The position numbers and the translations under genes are program-made. The notes below the pieces were generated by a model, which saw nothing but the letters and a program-made list of their open reading frames with translations, ran no database searches and was not told where the DNA came from. A stretch of 64,000 bases of DNA from an uncultured Allomuricauda sp. (GTDB taxonomy: Bacteria > Bacteroidota > Bacteroidia > Flavobacteriales > Flavobacteriaceae). Below are positions 8,552-16,721 of the stretch, one piece after another (positions within the stretch are counted from its first letter, which is position 1; each line of letters begins with the position of its first letter). The stretch lies in assembly GCF_947499695.1 (NCBI RefSeq), contig NZ_CANMPQ010000001.1, positions 248,001-312,000 of the forward strand, given 5' to 3'.

Positions 8552-9499
8552 ATGCCCAACAATAACACACATATAATTGGATTGCCCTTAATGATCATAG
8601 CGGTTCTACTCCTGTTCAATTGCCAATCATCGTCGGCCGATGAGGAAATAGAGGATGTGCAAATTGAGGATGACAAGGTTGAAGATGTTGCGGAAGATGA
8701 TGTTGTGGATGATCCTCAACCAGAAGATGAAGAATCTACCTATATACTGCCTGAAATTGATTTAAGTAATTGGAAGGTCACATTGCCGATTGGTAGGCCA
8801 GATGAAGTGGAACCTCCTGAAATATTGGAATATGCTACTGTCGAGAAGCTAAAACCATTTATGTATAATGACTCCATCGAAGGTGCTCTGGTTTTCTATA
8901 CCTATCCCGGAGCCACAACGGCAAACTCCTCCAGATCCAGAACGGAGCTTAGGGAACAAATGGAACCAGGTAGCAATTCGGTTAATTGGACATTTTCAGA
9001 AGGAGGAAGGTTAAAGGGAACATTGGCAATGGACGAAATTTCCAAGGATTCAGAAGGCAAATACCATCGTACTATAGTGATGCAAATCCATGGTAGATTA
9101 ACTAATGCCCAAAGAGATTTGATAGGTGAAGATGATAACAATGCCCCACCAATGCTTAAAATTTATTGGCAAGATGGTAAAGTAAGGGTAAAGACCAAGA
9201 TTCTTAAAAACCCTGCTGTTTCCGATATCGATATCCTGCGCACGGATTCATGGACCGATGATGAAGGCTTCAATTTCAGCGAAGAAGTTGGGTTCGATCA
9301 GTTTTCTTTGGAAGTCTTGGTTTCTGCAGGAAGAATGGAAGTGATTTTAAATGATACCGAGTCTGTTGTATATGACAGTGACGATATTACAAAGTGGAGC
9401 GTTTTTGAAAACTATTTTAAGGCGGGAAATTATTTGCAAACGTCTGATGAAGGAGCGTTCGCTCGGGTAAAATATTATGATTTACAGGTTGAACATTGA
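8552..9499 (+). CDS. PL7 alginate lyase, lipoprotein with acidic linker
   Basis: 315 residues. The lipobox LFNC puts the acylated Cys at 24. Residues 30-62 are a very acidic linker dominated by Asp and Glu, and the PL7 core follows with RTELREQ at 130-136, QIHG at 178-181 and YFKAGNYLQ at 288-296. The core aligns without obvious gaps with the preceding gene (shared RLTN, QRDLIG, DNNAPP and YFKAGNY blocks), so the two arose by tandem duplication. Membrane anchoring suggests a surface enzyme producing oligomers for the SusC/D pair. Which of the two is endo- or exo-acting cannot be read from sequence. Confidence 0.93.
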   Translation: MPNNNTHIIGLPLMIIAVLLLFNCQSSSADEEIEDVQIEDDKVEDVAEDDVVDDPQPEDEESTYILPEIDLSNWKVTLPIGRPDEVEPPEILEYATVEKLKPFMYNDSIEGALVFYTYPGATTANSSRSRTELREQMEPGSNSVNWTFSEGGRLKGTLAMDEISKDSEGKYHRTIVMQIHGRLTNAQRDLIGEDDNNAPPMLKIYWQDGKVRVKTKILKNPAVSDIDILRTDSWTDDEGFNFSEEVGFDQFSLEVLVSAGRMEVILNDTESVVYDSDDITKWSVFENYFKAGNYLQTSDEGAFARVKYYDLQVEH

Positions 9500-9514
9500 G
9501 TTAGTTAGTTTGAT

Positions 9515-9545
9515 AACTATTGGCCAATTTAATTGGCCAATAGTT
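9515..9545. repeat. Near-perfect 31-base inverted repeat
   Basis: AACTATTGGCCAATT at 9515-9529 is the exact reverse complement of 9531-9545, with a single base between. As RNA it would form a stem of about 13 bp with a 5-base loop. There is a run of A, not T, after it on the + strand. It separates the lyase genes from the regulator gene and may be a terminator-like 3' end or a protein-binding palindrome. Confidence 0.6.
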
Positions 9546-9596
9546 AAAAAAACCACCTGAAAATTAGTCAGTTCGCAATTGTAATAATTATGCTTT

Positions 9597-9646
9597 TTTG
9601 GTTAGGGCAAATTGATTAAATTTAACAAACCAATCTGGTTAACCAG
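9597..9646 (+). promoter_or_regulatory. Promoter and operator of the GntR-family regulator gene
   Basis: TTTG at 9597-9600 and TAAATTTA at 9617-9624 resemble -33 and -7 elements 16 bases apart (the last -7 base deviates). Just downstream is the perfect 12-bp palindrome CTGGTTAACCAG at 9635-9646, within the longer match AACCAATCTGGTTAACCAG at 9628-9646. This closely matches the operator before susC and implies autoregulation. Confidence 0.58.
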
Positions 9647-9665
9647 TTTTTGATTAAGATAATTT

Positions 9666-10367
9666 ATGAGAGTTGATATACTTACAAAGAGTGAAAACTT
9701 AGAGGTACAAAAGGAAATAATTTCCAAGTTGCGAGATTTGATAAATTATAAGAACCTTGAACCTGGTGACAAATTGCCTTCGGAAAGAATGCTCTCTGAA
9801 AAATTTGAGGTGAGCAGGAGTAATGTTAGGGAGGTCATTCAGAAGTTAGAATTTTTTGGTATACTAAAATCTAGACCACAAAGCGGCACTTTTATAGCAG
9901 ATATTGGACAAATAGCGATGAGCGGTATGATGGATGATATCTTAAGATTGGAAGACCCTGATTTCAAATCATTGGTGGAAACACGAATTCTTCTAGAGCT
10001 TAAAACCGTGCGTTTGGCTTCACTTAGAAGAACAGAAGAGGATTTAGAAAAAATGAGGCAAGCTTTAGACGCTTACAAGGAGAAGGTTTTGAACGGTCAA
10101 GATGCAGTACAGGAAGACCTACTGTTTCACTTAGCAATAGCACAAGCAAGTAAGAACACTACAATGAATACTTTCATGCTGATAATCACCCCAGAGATTA
10201 TTACAAATTTCGAAAAGTATCATGTTTGTGATGCAAACCTTTCATTCAAAGGTATTCAAGAACACGAAGACATTTATAACGCGATAAAAGATCAAGATCC
10301 AAAAAAGGCCAAAGAAAAAATGAAAACACATTTTAAAATCTTGTACCAATATTGCTATAACGTTTAA
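9666..10367 (+). CDS. GntR family (FadR subfamily) transcriptional regulator of alginate genes
   Basis: 233 residues. An N-terminal winged helix (about 15-80; PGDKLPSERMLSEKFEVSRSNVREV is the GntR recognition region) is joined to an all-helical FCD effector domain (about 95-225). That domain has the HLAIAQASKN helix and a late HEDIYNAI motif whose histidines commonly bind metal or a carboxylate ligand. FadR-type regulators usually repress and are released by a sugar-acid metabolite; KDG or DEH would fit here (inference). The gene stands between the lyases and the catabolic genes, and its own promoter carries the shared palindrome. Confidence 0.88.
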   Translation: MRVDILTKSENLEVQKEIISKLRDLINYKNLEPGDKLPSERMLSEKFEVSRSNVREVIQKLEFFGILKSRPQSGTFIADIGQIAMSGMMDDILRLEDPDFKSLVETRILLELKTVRLASLRRTEEDLEKMRQALDAYKEKVLNGQDAVQEDLLFHLAIAQASKNTTMNTFMLIITPEIITNFEKYHVCDANLSFKGIQEHEDIYNAIKDQDPKKAKEKMKTHFKILYQYCYNV

Positions 10368-10595
10368 AAGTCATTAGTACTGGTAAAGACAAAATTGCAC
10401 GTTTTTGTTTTTACTGTTTAAAGAAAAATTGGAGGGAAGAAAAATTAAACGAAATAATGTATCTCCTGTTAATCCAGAGGGTTTAATATCACGTTTAAAT
10501 TTCAAAAGGGTTTGATGAAAAAGGATGATTTCAACAAGAATCATGTTGCCTTTCAGGGAAACCCTTGTCAAAACCTTCCAAAAATTTAAAAGAAA

Positions 10596-11873
10596 ATGAA
10601 ATTAAAAGGTTTACGTTGGTGGGTAATTGCACTGATTTGCGTTGCTACCGTGATTAACTACATAGATAGAACTGCATTTGGTGTCATGTGGCCAGAAATG
10701 GGCAAAGACCTTGGGATGGATGAGGCTGATTATGCCGTAATGCTCAATGTTTTTATGATTACCTATGCTCTAGGTAAATTTTTATCAGGAAAACTTTACG
10801 ATAAAATTGGAACGAGGCTTGGTTTTGTTTTTTCAATAACCCTTTGGTCAGCTGCTGCCATACTCCATGCCTTTGCTAGGGGTCTTGTATCACTTTCTGT
10901 GGTTAGGGCAATGTTAGGGCTTGGTGAAGCTGGAAATTGGCCGGGAGCGGTTAAAAGTAACGGTGAATGGCATCCTATAAAAGAGAGGGCCATTGCTCAA
11001 GGAATTTTTAATGCTGGTGCCTCATTAGGTAGTGTCATAGCACCAGCGTTAATTGCATTTTTATATGCACAATTTGGATGGCGTACCACCTTTATTATAC
11101 TAGGTCTAATTGGTTTTGTATGGATATTCCCTTGGCTTATACTGAATAAGGCAAAACCAGAAAAACACCCATGGATTACTGATGAGGAAAGAAGTCTGAT
11201 TCTTTCAGATCGTATTGAACCGGTAGAGGAAACCAAAAAGGAAAAAGGATCTTCCCTCTCAAAAATTCTTAGCTATAGAGAATCTTGGGGAGTATTGGTT
11301 TCAAGGTTTTTTATTGAACCTATTTGGTGGTTGTTTGTTGGATGGATGCCCTTATACCTTAATTCAAAATTTGGTTTTAGCATAGAAGAAATTGGGGCTA
11401 CTATCTGGATTTCTTATTTGGGTGGAATGGCAGGAAGCATATCAGGAGGATGGTTTTGTGGCAAACTGATGGAAAAACACTCGGTGGATTACGCAAGGAA
11501 GATTTCAATACTAATCGGCGGAGTTCTAATTTTCCTTGGATTAATGGGAATTATCTTCTTTGTTCAAGGCGATAACCCGATGACCTTTATCTATATAGTG
11601 GCGGTGGTTCTGTTTGGCTTTCAATTTGCGATTGGCAATATACAGACACTTTCAAGTGATTTGCTTAAAGGACCTTCAGTAGGTACGTTGGCTGGCTTGG
11701 CAGGTACGGTAGCTGCTGTCTCCGTAATTATTATGAATTGGCTAATCCCAAAAATCACTACGGTTTCCTATACCCCAGCATTTATAATTATCGCAGTGCT
11801 AGCTCCGCTGGCCGTGCTATCAATATATATCCTAATTAAGAAGATTAAACCAGTCGAACTCGATTCGATATAA
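10596..11873 (+). CDS. MFS transporter, hexuronate (ExuT/ACS) family, probable DEH or uronate importer
   Basis: 425 residues, 12 predicted membrane helices. NYIDRTAFG at 21-29 and GEAGNWP at 110-116 are typical of anion:cation symporters of the ExuT type, and the loop 2-3 motif GKLYDKIGTR (65-74) is the MFS signature. Such carriers bring monomeric sugar acids across the inner membrane with protons. It opens the catabolic run MFS-SDR-SDR-kdgK-kdgA-Nramp. The 228-base gap before it has no gene and no copy of the GGTTAACC palindrome, so it may have a separate promoter or depend on read-through. Confidence 0.9.
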   Translation: MKLKGLRWWVIALICVATVINYIDRTAFGVMWPEMGKDLGMDEADYAVMLNVFMITYALGKFLSGKLYDKIGTRLGFVFSITLWSAAAILHAFARGLVSLSVVRAMLGLGEAGNWPGAVKSNGEWHPIKERAIAQGIFNAGASLGSVIAPALIAFLYAQFGWRTTFIILGLIGFVWIFPWLILNKAKPEKHPWITDEERSLILSDRIEPVEETKKEKGSSLSKILSYRESWGVLVSRFFIEPIWWLFVGWMPLYLNSKFGFSIEEIGATIWISYLGGMAGSISGGWFCGKLMEKHSVDYARKISILIGGVLIFLGLMGIIFFVQGDNPMTFIYIVAVVLFGFQFAIGNIQTLSSDLLKGPSVGTLAGLAGTVAAVSVIIMNWLIPKITTVSYTPAFIIIAVLAPLAVLSIYILIKKIKPVELDSI

Positions 11874-11899
11874 TGAAAAATTAAACAAAAGAATTACAA

Positions 11900-12661
11900 A
11901 TGATATCAAAAGAAAAAGTTGCCGTTGTTACGGGAGCGACAGGTGGTATAGGCTTTGAAGTGGCCAGAAGACTCGGAAGAGACGGATATACCGTTATTCT
12001 AAATGGCATAGAAGATGAAGCAGGAGCAGAAAGAGTGAAAGAGCTTACTGCAGAAGGAATAACCGCTGAATATTATGGTTTTGATGTCACAAGCGAAGAT
12101 GCTGTGACTACTAACATTACCAAAATTGGTGAAAAATATGGTAAAATAGACGTACTGGTCAACAACGCGGGTGGATTAGGCGGAAGATCTAGGTTTGAAG
12201 AAATGACAACGGATTTTTACAGATTTGTAATGGCGTTAAACCTTGATTCTGTATTTTTTGCTTCAAGGGCCGCTATCCCATTTCTCAAAAAAGGAGAGCA
12301 TCCTTCAATAATTAATTATACATCAAATGCAGGATGGACAGCTGGTGGACCAGGAGCTGGAATTTATGGCACATCTAAAGCTGGTGTTCATGCCATTACC
12401 AGAGCGTTGGCTAAAGATTTGGCTGAATATGGAATTCGAGCGAATGCGGTATCTCCCGGTACCATTGACACACCATTTCATGCTCAGATTAAAGCTACAA
12501 AACCAGAGGTTTTTGCTTCTTGGGCAAATAACATTATGTTGGGAAGGTTAGGGCAACCGGAAGATGTTGCTGGGGTTATTTCTTTCTTAGCAAGTAAGGA
12601 TGCATCCTTTATAACAGCAGAAACCATCCAAATTGGTGGTGGACAGGCTTTAGGTATTTAA
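11900..12661 (+). CDS. SDR family oxidoreductase, probable DEH reductase
   Basis: 253 residues, classical short-chain dehydrogenase. TGATGGIG at 11-18 binds the dinucleotide, NNAGG lies near 88-92, and S142, Y156 and K160 form the catalytic set (YGTSK). In alginate pathways an SDR reduces DEH (4-deoxy-erythro-5-hexoseulose uronate) to KDG, and the position before kdgK fits that step. After the second strand there is NGIEDE, without the Arg usual for a clear NADPH preference, so cofactor choice is open. A second SDR follows 15 bases later, and which of the two is the DEH reductase cannot be decided from sequence. Confidence 0.85.
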   Translation: MISKEKVAVVTGATGGIGFEVARRLGRDGYTVILNGIEDEAGAERVKELTAEGITAEYYGFDVTSEDAVTTNITKIGEKYGKIDVLVNNAGGLGGRSRFEEMTTDFYRFVMALNLDSVFFASRAAIPFLKKGEHPSIINYTSNAGWTAGGPGAGIYGTSKAGVHAITRALAKDLAEYGIRANAVSPGTIDTPFHAQIKATKPEVFASWANNIMLGRLGQPEDVAGVISFLASKDASFITAETIQIGGGQALGI

Positions 12662-12676
12662 TATTTAAAACTAATA

Positions 12677-13432
12677 ATGAGTAAGCTAAAAGGAAAAATA
12701 GCTGTTGTTACCGGAGGTTCTAGAGATATAGGGCGTGCCATTTCGGTCAAACTTGCCAAAGAAGGAGCCAAAGTGATTGTAAATTATTTCAATTCTGAAT
12801 CTGGAGCCAATGAAACTGTCGAGGAAATAAAGTCTTTAGGACAAGAGGCAATAGCAATCAAAGCAGATGTATCAAATCTTGATGAAATAGCGACCTTAAA
12901 AGCAAAGGTTATAGCCGCCTTTGGAAATCAAGTAGATATTTTGGTCAACAACGCAGGAGGTCTTTTTGCTAGAAAAACACTCCAAGAATTTGATGAAGCC
13001 TTTTATGATTTAGTGATGAATGTCAACTTTAAATCCACCGTTTTTGTATCCCAGGCTTTTGAACCGCTGATGGGTAAAGGTTCCTCAATTATTAATCTTT
13101 CATCGCAAGCAGCAAGAGATGGTGGTGGTGGTGGCTCAGCATTGTATAGTTCTTCAAAAGGTGCTGTGACTACATTTACAAGGGCAATGGCCAAGGAATT
13201 GGGTCCAAAAGGCATCCGTGTAAATGCCATTTGTCCAGGTTTGATAGGAACAAAATTTCATGACGATTTCACTAAGGATGAAATAAGGGAAAAAGTAGCG
13301 GCAAGCACCCCTCTTAGAAGGGAAGGAGCTGCAAAGGAAATAGCAGATTTGGTTGTATATTTAGCATCAAAGGATGCTTCATTTATAACGGGTAATAACA
13401 TAGATATCAACGGTGGCTTGGCCTTTAGCTAA
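12677..13432 (+). CDS. SDR family oxidoreductase with variant glycine motif
   Basis: 251 residues, classical SDR related to KduD/FabG. The cofactor motif reads TGGSRDIGR (12-20): the usual second Gly of TGxxxGIG is Asp17. NNAGG is at 91-95, catalytic Y157 and K161 sit in YSSSK, and a run of five glycines (149-153) precedes them. Being adjacent to another SDR and to kdgK, it is probably a DEH reductase or a dehydrogenase for a related keto-uronate. The Asp substitution may alter cofactor fit but occurs in some active SDRs. Confidence 0.83.
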   Translation: MSKLKGKIAVVTGGSRDIGRAISVKLAKEGAKVIVNYFNSESGANETVEEIKSLGQEAIAIKADVSNLDEIATLKAKVIAAFGNQVDILVNNAGGLFARKTLQEFDEAFYDLVMNVNFKSTVFVSQAFEPLMGKGSSIINLSSQAARDGGGGGSALYSSSKGAVTTFTRAMAKELGPKGIRVNAICPGLIGTKFHDDFTKDEIREKVAASTPLRREGAAKEIADLVVYLASKDASFITGNNIDINGGLAFS

Positions 13433-13464
13433 GCAAACAATTAGCAATCAAAATATAATTTAGC

Positions 13465-14511
13465 ATGAAAAAAGTAGTGACCTTCGGAGAGATTATGCTC
13501 CGTTTGGCCCCACCAGGTTTTTTGAGATTTTCTCAAACAAATAGTTTCGATGTGGTCTATGGAGGCGGAGAGTCCAACGTGGCAGTTTCTCTTGCCAATT
13601 ATGGAGTTCCAGTCGATTTTGTTACTAGGCTTCCAGATAACGATATAGGTCAATGTGCCCTTATGGAAATGCGTAAGCGAGGCGTTGGAACAGATAAGAT
13701 TGTTTTTGGCGGCGACCGTCTTGGAATATATTTTCTCGAAACCGGAGCGGTGAGCAGAGGCAGTAAAGTGGTATATGACCGAGCTCATTCAGCGATGGCC
13801 GAAATGGGAAAAGGAATGATAGACTGGAAGTCCGTCTTCGATGGGGTAGAATGGTTTCACTGGACTGGGATCACCCCAGCCATTTCGCAAGGAGCTGCAG
13901 ATGCCTGTTTAGAGGCTGTAAAAGCTGCTAGTGAATTAGGTGTTACTATTTCAACGGACTTAAATTATAGGGCAAAACTTTGGAAATATTGTGATGATGC
14001 CAAGAGAGAGGAAATTATGGCTGAGCTGACATCCTATTGTGACATTGTCTTGGGCAATGAAGAAGATGCAGAAAAACATTTCGGTATCAAACCCGAAGGT
14101 TTGGACATCACAACCCAAGGAGAGCATGTTAAGGCAGAGGCGTTTTTATCAGTCTGCAAGCAGATGATGGAACGTTTTCCTAGAGCCAAAAAGGTGATTA
14201 CAACATTGCGCGGGTCATTATCCGCTTCGCACAACACCTGGGCAGGGGTATTGTATGATGGGAAGACTATGTACAAGTCTCCAGAATACCAGATTACCCA
14301 TATTGTCGACAGAGTAGGCGGTGGTGATTCCTTCATGGGAGGTTTGATTTATGGACTGCTCAAGTATCCTGAAGACGACCAGAATGCGTTGGATTTTGCA
14401 GTTGCTGCTTCTTGCTTGAAGCATACGATTAAGGGTGATGCAAACCTAGCGACAGTTTCTGAGGTCGAAAAACTAATGGGAGGTGATGCCTCAGGTCGAG
14501 TGGCCCGTTAA
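13465..14511 (+). CDS. kdgK: 2-dehydro-3-deoxygluconokinase (PfkB family)
   Basis: 348 residues, ribokinase/PfkB fold. The N-terminal GGGESNVAVSLA region (33-44) binds sugar, and GGGDSF at 285-290 holds the anion hole and catalytic base D288. It phosphorylates KDG to KDPG with ATP. It precedes kdgA by 10 bases, giving the classical KdgK-KdgA order at the end of uronate pathways. Length and motifs are normal for the family. Confidence 0.92.
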   Translation: MKKVVTFGEIMLRLAPPGFLRFSQTNSFDVVYGGGESNVAVSLANYGVPVDFVTRLPDNDIGQCALMEMRKRGVGTDKIVFGGDRLGIYFLETGAVSRGSKVVYDRAHSAMAEMGKGMIDWKSVFDGVEWFHWTGITPAISQGAADACLEAVKAASELGVTISTDLNYRAKLWKYCDDAKREEIMAELTSYCDIVLGNEEDAEKHFGIKPEGLDITTQGEHVKAEAFLSVCKQMMERFPRAKKVITTLRGSLSASHNTWAGVLYDGKTMYKSPEYQITHIVDRVGGGDSFMGGLIYGLLKYPEDDQNALDFAVAASCLKHTIKGDANLATVSEVEKLMGGDASGRVAR

Positions 14512-14521
14512 TACATATCAA

Positions 14522-15187
14522 ATGGAAGCAATCACACAAGAGCAAATCATAAGCAGTATGGGAAAAGGGGGGCTAGTGCCCGTTTTTAACCATACAGATT
14601 CAGAAGTGGCAAAAAATGTACTTGATGCCTGCTATAATGGAGGTGTGCGGGTATTTGAATTTACCAATCGTGGGGAGAACGCGTTGGAAGTTTTCGAAAT
14701 CTTGGTACAGCATGCCGAAAAATATGATGATCTCATACTAGGTATTGGTACCATATTCTCCGCAGAAGAAGGTCAAAAATTCTTTGATAAAGGAGCAGCT
14801 TTCATCGTTTCTCCAGCTATGATTCCTGAACTTGAACAATTTTGCACTTCAAATGATGTGCTTTGGGTGCCGGGTTGCGGCACCGTAACCGAGATTCATC
14901 AGGCCGTACAATTGGGTGCCAAAGTAGTAAAAGCCTTTCCAGGGAATGTACTTGGTCCTGGTTTTGTCAAATCTGTGAAAGCCGTTTTTCCTAAGGTACC
15001 GATTATGCCGACGGGTGGTGTGGCCCCTACAGAAGAAAATCTGAAGCAATGGTTTGAGGCCGGTGTCACCTGCGTAGGCATGGGTTCGAAACTTATTGGA
15101 AAGGATATATTGGCCAATGGAGATTTTAGAGGACTTGAGAACCTGGTGAAGAACACATTGGAGACCATCGTAAGGATTAGAAACTAA
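14522..15187 (+). CDS. kdgA: KDPG (2-keto-3-deoxy-6-phosphogluconate) aldolase
   Basis: 221 residues from the ATG at 14522. An upstream in-frame GTG at 14483 lies inside kdgK and was not chosen. It is a TIM-barrel class I aldolase: E46 and R50 in FEFTNRG, T77 in GIGTI, and Schiff-base K137 in VVKAFPGN match the family's catalytic residues. It splits KDPG into pyruvate and glyceraldehyde-3-phosphate. The transporter gene begins 4 bases after its stop, so the two are surely co-transcribed. Confidence 0.93.
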   Translation: MEAITQEQIISSMGKGGLVPVFNHTDSEVAKNVLDACYNGGVRVFEFTNRGENALEVFEILVQHAEKYDDLILGIGTIFSAEEGQKFFDKGAAFIVSPAMIPELEQFCTSNDVLWVPGCGTVTEIHQAVQLGAKVVKAFPGNVLGPGFVKSVKAVFPKVPIMPTGGVAPTEENLKQWFEAGVTCVGMGSKLIGKDILANGDFRGLENLVKNTLETIVRIRN

Positions 15188-15191
15188 AGCA

Positions 15192-16469
15192 ATGAGCAAT
15201 CAAACCCCTACCCGTAATTCGTTTATCAAAAAACTACTTGGGGTTGTATTGGCATTTGGTCCTGGTATTTTTGCCATTGGTTATACCATAGGTACGGGAA
15301 GCGTTACTTCAATGATAGTAGCGGGAAGCACGTATGGAATGCAATTGTTATGGGTATTGTTGCTTAGTTGCATCTTTTCAGGAATATTGATGTTCACCTA
15401 TGGAAATTACTCCCTGATTACAGGAGAGACTGCACTATTTGCTTTTAAGAGGCATTTGAAATGGGGAAAATTAATAGCCATTTTAATTATAATTGGAATA
15501 TCGTTCGGACAATGGAATTCCTTGATGGGCATTTTAGGTATCTCGGCCAACGTCATTTTTGAAATCTTACTTATCTATTTTCCTCAGTTGGCAGGTTCCG
15601 AGTATGAAGCGGTTTTAGGTATAGCTATCCTAATTATTGCAATTATGTATGCCCTTTTACTAGTTGGTAAATACACTTTTTTTGAAAAGATATTGGTGAT
15701 TTTTGTTACCGTCATGGGGATGTCTTTTTTGGTATCTCTTTTCATGGTTTACCCACAACCTATTGAAGTAGTAAAGGGATTAATACCTTCGGTTCCGCAG
15801 GTAGAAGGGGGAAAAATGATGGTGGCTGCCTTTGTTGGCACTACTATGGCTGCTGCTACATTCTTATCGAGACCACTTTTTGTAAAAGGCAAAGGTTGGA
15901 CAATTGAACACCTAAAACAACAGAAAAAAGACGCTATTATAGCAGCATGCCTGGTATTTGTAATCAGTGGTGCTGTCATGGCCGTTGCAAGCGGGGCATT
16001 ATTCCATCAGGGACAGCCTGTCACCAAAGTCTTGGATATGGCGACCACGCTTGAACCTGTTGCCGGCAAATTTGCGCTTACCTTGTTCTTTTTTGGAACA
16101 CTAAGTGCAGGATTATCCTCTATTTTTCCTTGCCTACTGATTGCACCCATACTAGTAGCCGATTATCAGTCAGGAGAATTGGACACCAGTTCTAAACAAT
16201 TTAAAATCATTACCGCAATTGCCTGTCTATTTGCTTTAATAGTGCCCATATTTGGTGCAAACCCCATCGAAATGCAAATCGTATCCCAAGTTTTCAATGT
16301 GTTTGTATTGCCATTGGTTATCATAGGAATAATTCTATTGATTAACAACAAAAAATTAGAAGGGACACATAAAATAAGCCTTGGGATTAATATTGGGCTT
16401 ATGGCCGCCCTGTTCTTTTCTTTGGTTATTTCTTACAATGGAATTTTGGCGTTAACAAATTACTTTTAA
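15192..16469 (+). CDS. Nramp-fold transporter lacking canonical metal ligands
   Basis: 425 residues, about 11 membrane helices, with an Nramp-like start (FGPGIFAIGY at 22-31). In true Nramp proteins the next residues are the metal-binding DPGN; here they are I33-G34-T35-G36. The helix 6 MPHN motif is replaced by M219-A220-A221-A222. Both metal sites are thus gone, so Mn or Fe transport is unlikely. It is the last gene of the alginate catabolic run, 4 bases after kdgA. A role in moving a sugar acid, another organic ion or Mg is possible but unproven. The fold assignment is from recognised sequence pattern. Confidence 0.8.
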   Translation: MSNQTPTRNSFIKKLLGVVLAFGPGIFAIGYTIGTGSVTSMIVAGSTYGMQLLWVLLLSCIFSGILMFTYGNYSLITGETALFAFKRHLKWGKLIAILIIIGISFGQWNSLMGILGISANVIFEILLIYFPQLAGSEYEAVLGIAILIIAIMYALLLVGKYTFFEKILVIFVTVMGMSFLVSLFMVYPQPIEVVKGLIPSVPQVEGGKMMVAAFVGTTMAAATFLSRPLFVKGKGWTIEHLKQQKKDAIIAACLVFVISGAVMAVASGALFHQGQPVTKVLDMATTLEPVAGKFALTLFFFGTLSAGLSSIFPCLLIAPILVADYQSGELDTSSKQFKIITAIACLFALIVPIFGANPIEMQIVSQVFNVFVLPLVIIGIILLINNKKLEGTHKISLGINIGLMAALFFSLVISYNGILALTNYF

Positions 16470-16588
16470 TAAGAGTATCTAGATAAGAAGCCCTTCTTTT
16501 ATGAGTCGTTATGAGTGCTAAGTAATCCTATTTAACGCCTAAAAGCTGCACCCCTTATTTAACTATTAGAATTATCTAACCGATTTTA

Positions 16589-16617
16589 GGTAACAGTTTA
16601 CCGGCTGTTGCCTTTTT
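16589..16617 (+). terminator. Intrinsic terminator of the alginate catabolic run
   Basis: GGTAACAG at 16589-16596 pairs with CTGTTGCC at 16605-16612 (one T-G wobble) over an eight-base loop, followed immediately by TTTTT. It lies 120 bases after the Nramp-like gene and before the first AraC gene, and so marks the end of the alginate locus. Confidence 0.7.
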
Positions 16618-16721
16618 GCAATTTTCTTTCACTTCTTTTACAATAAAGTCCAAAATATACCTTGAGACATAGTCTTGGCATTCATATTAAATGCTCGGGC
16701 TACATATTCAAATATTTAGTC

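Noticed and set aside
14483..14521. Earlier GTG start for the KDPG aldolase gene
   Set aside because: It lies inside the end of kdgK and adds residues absent from the aldolase fold; the ATG at 14522 gives the usual length.
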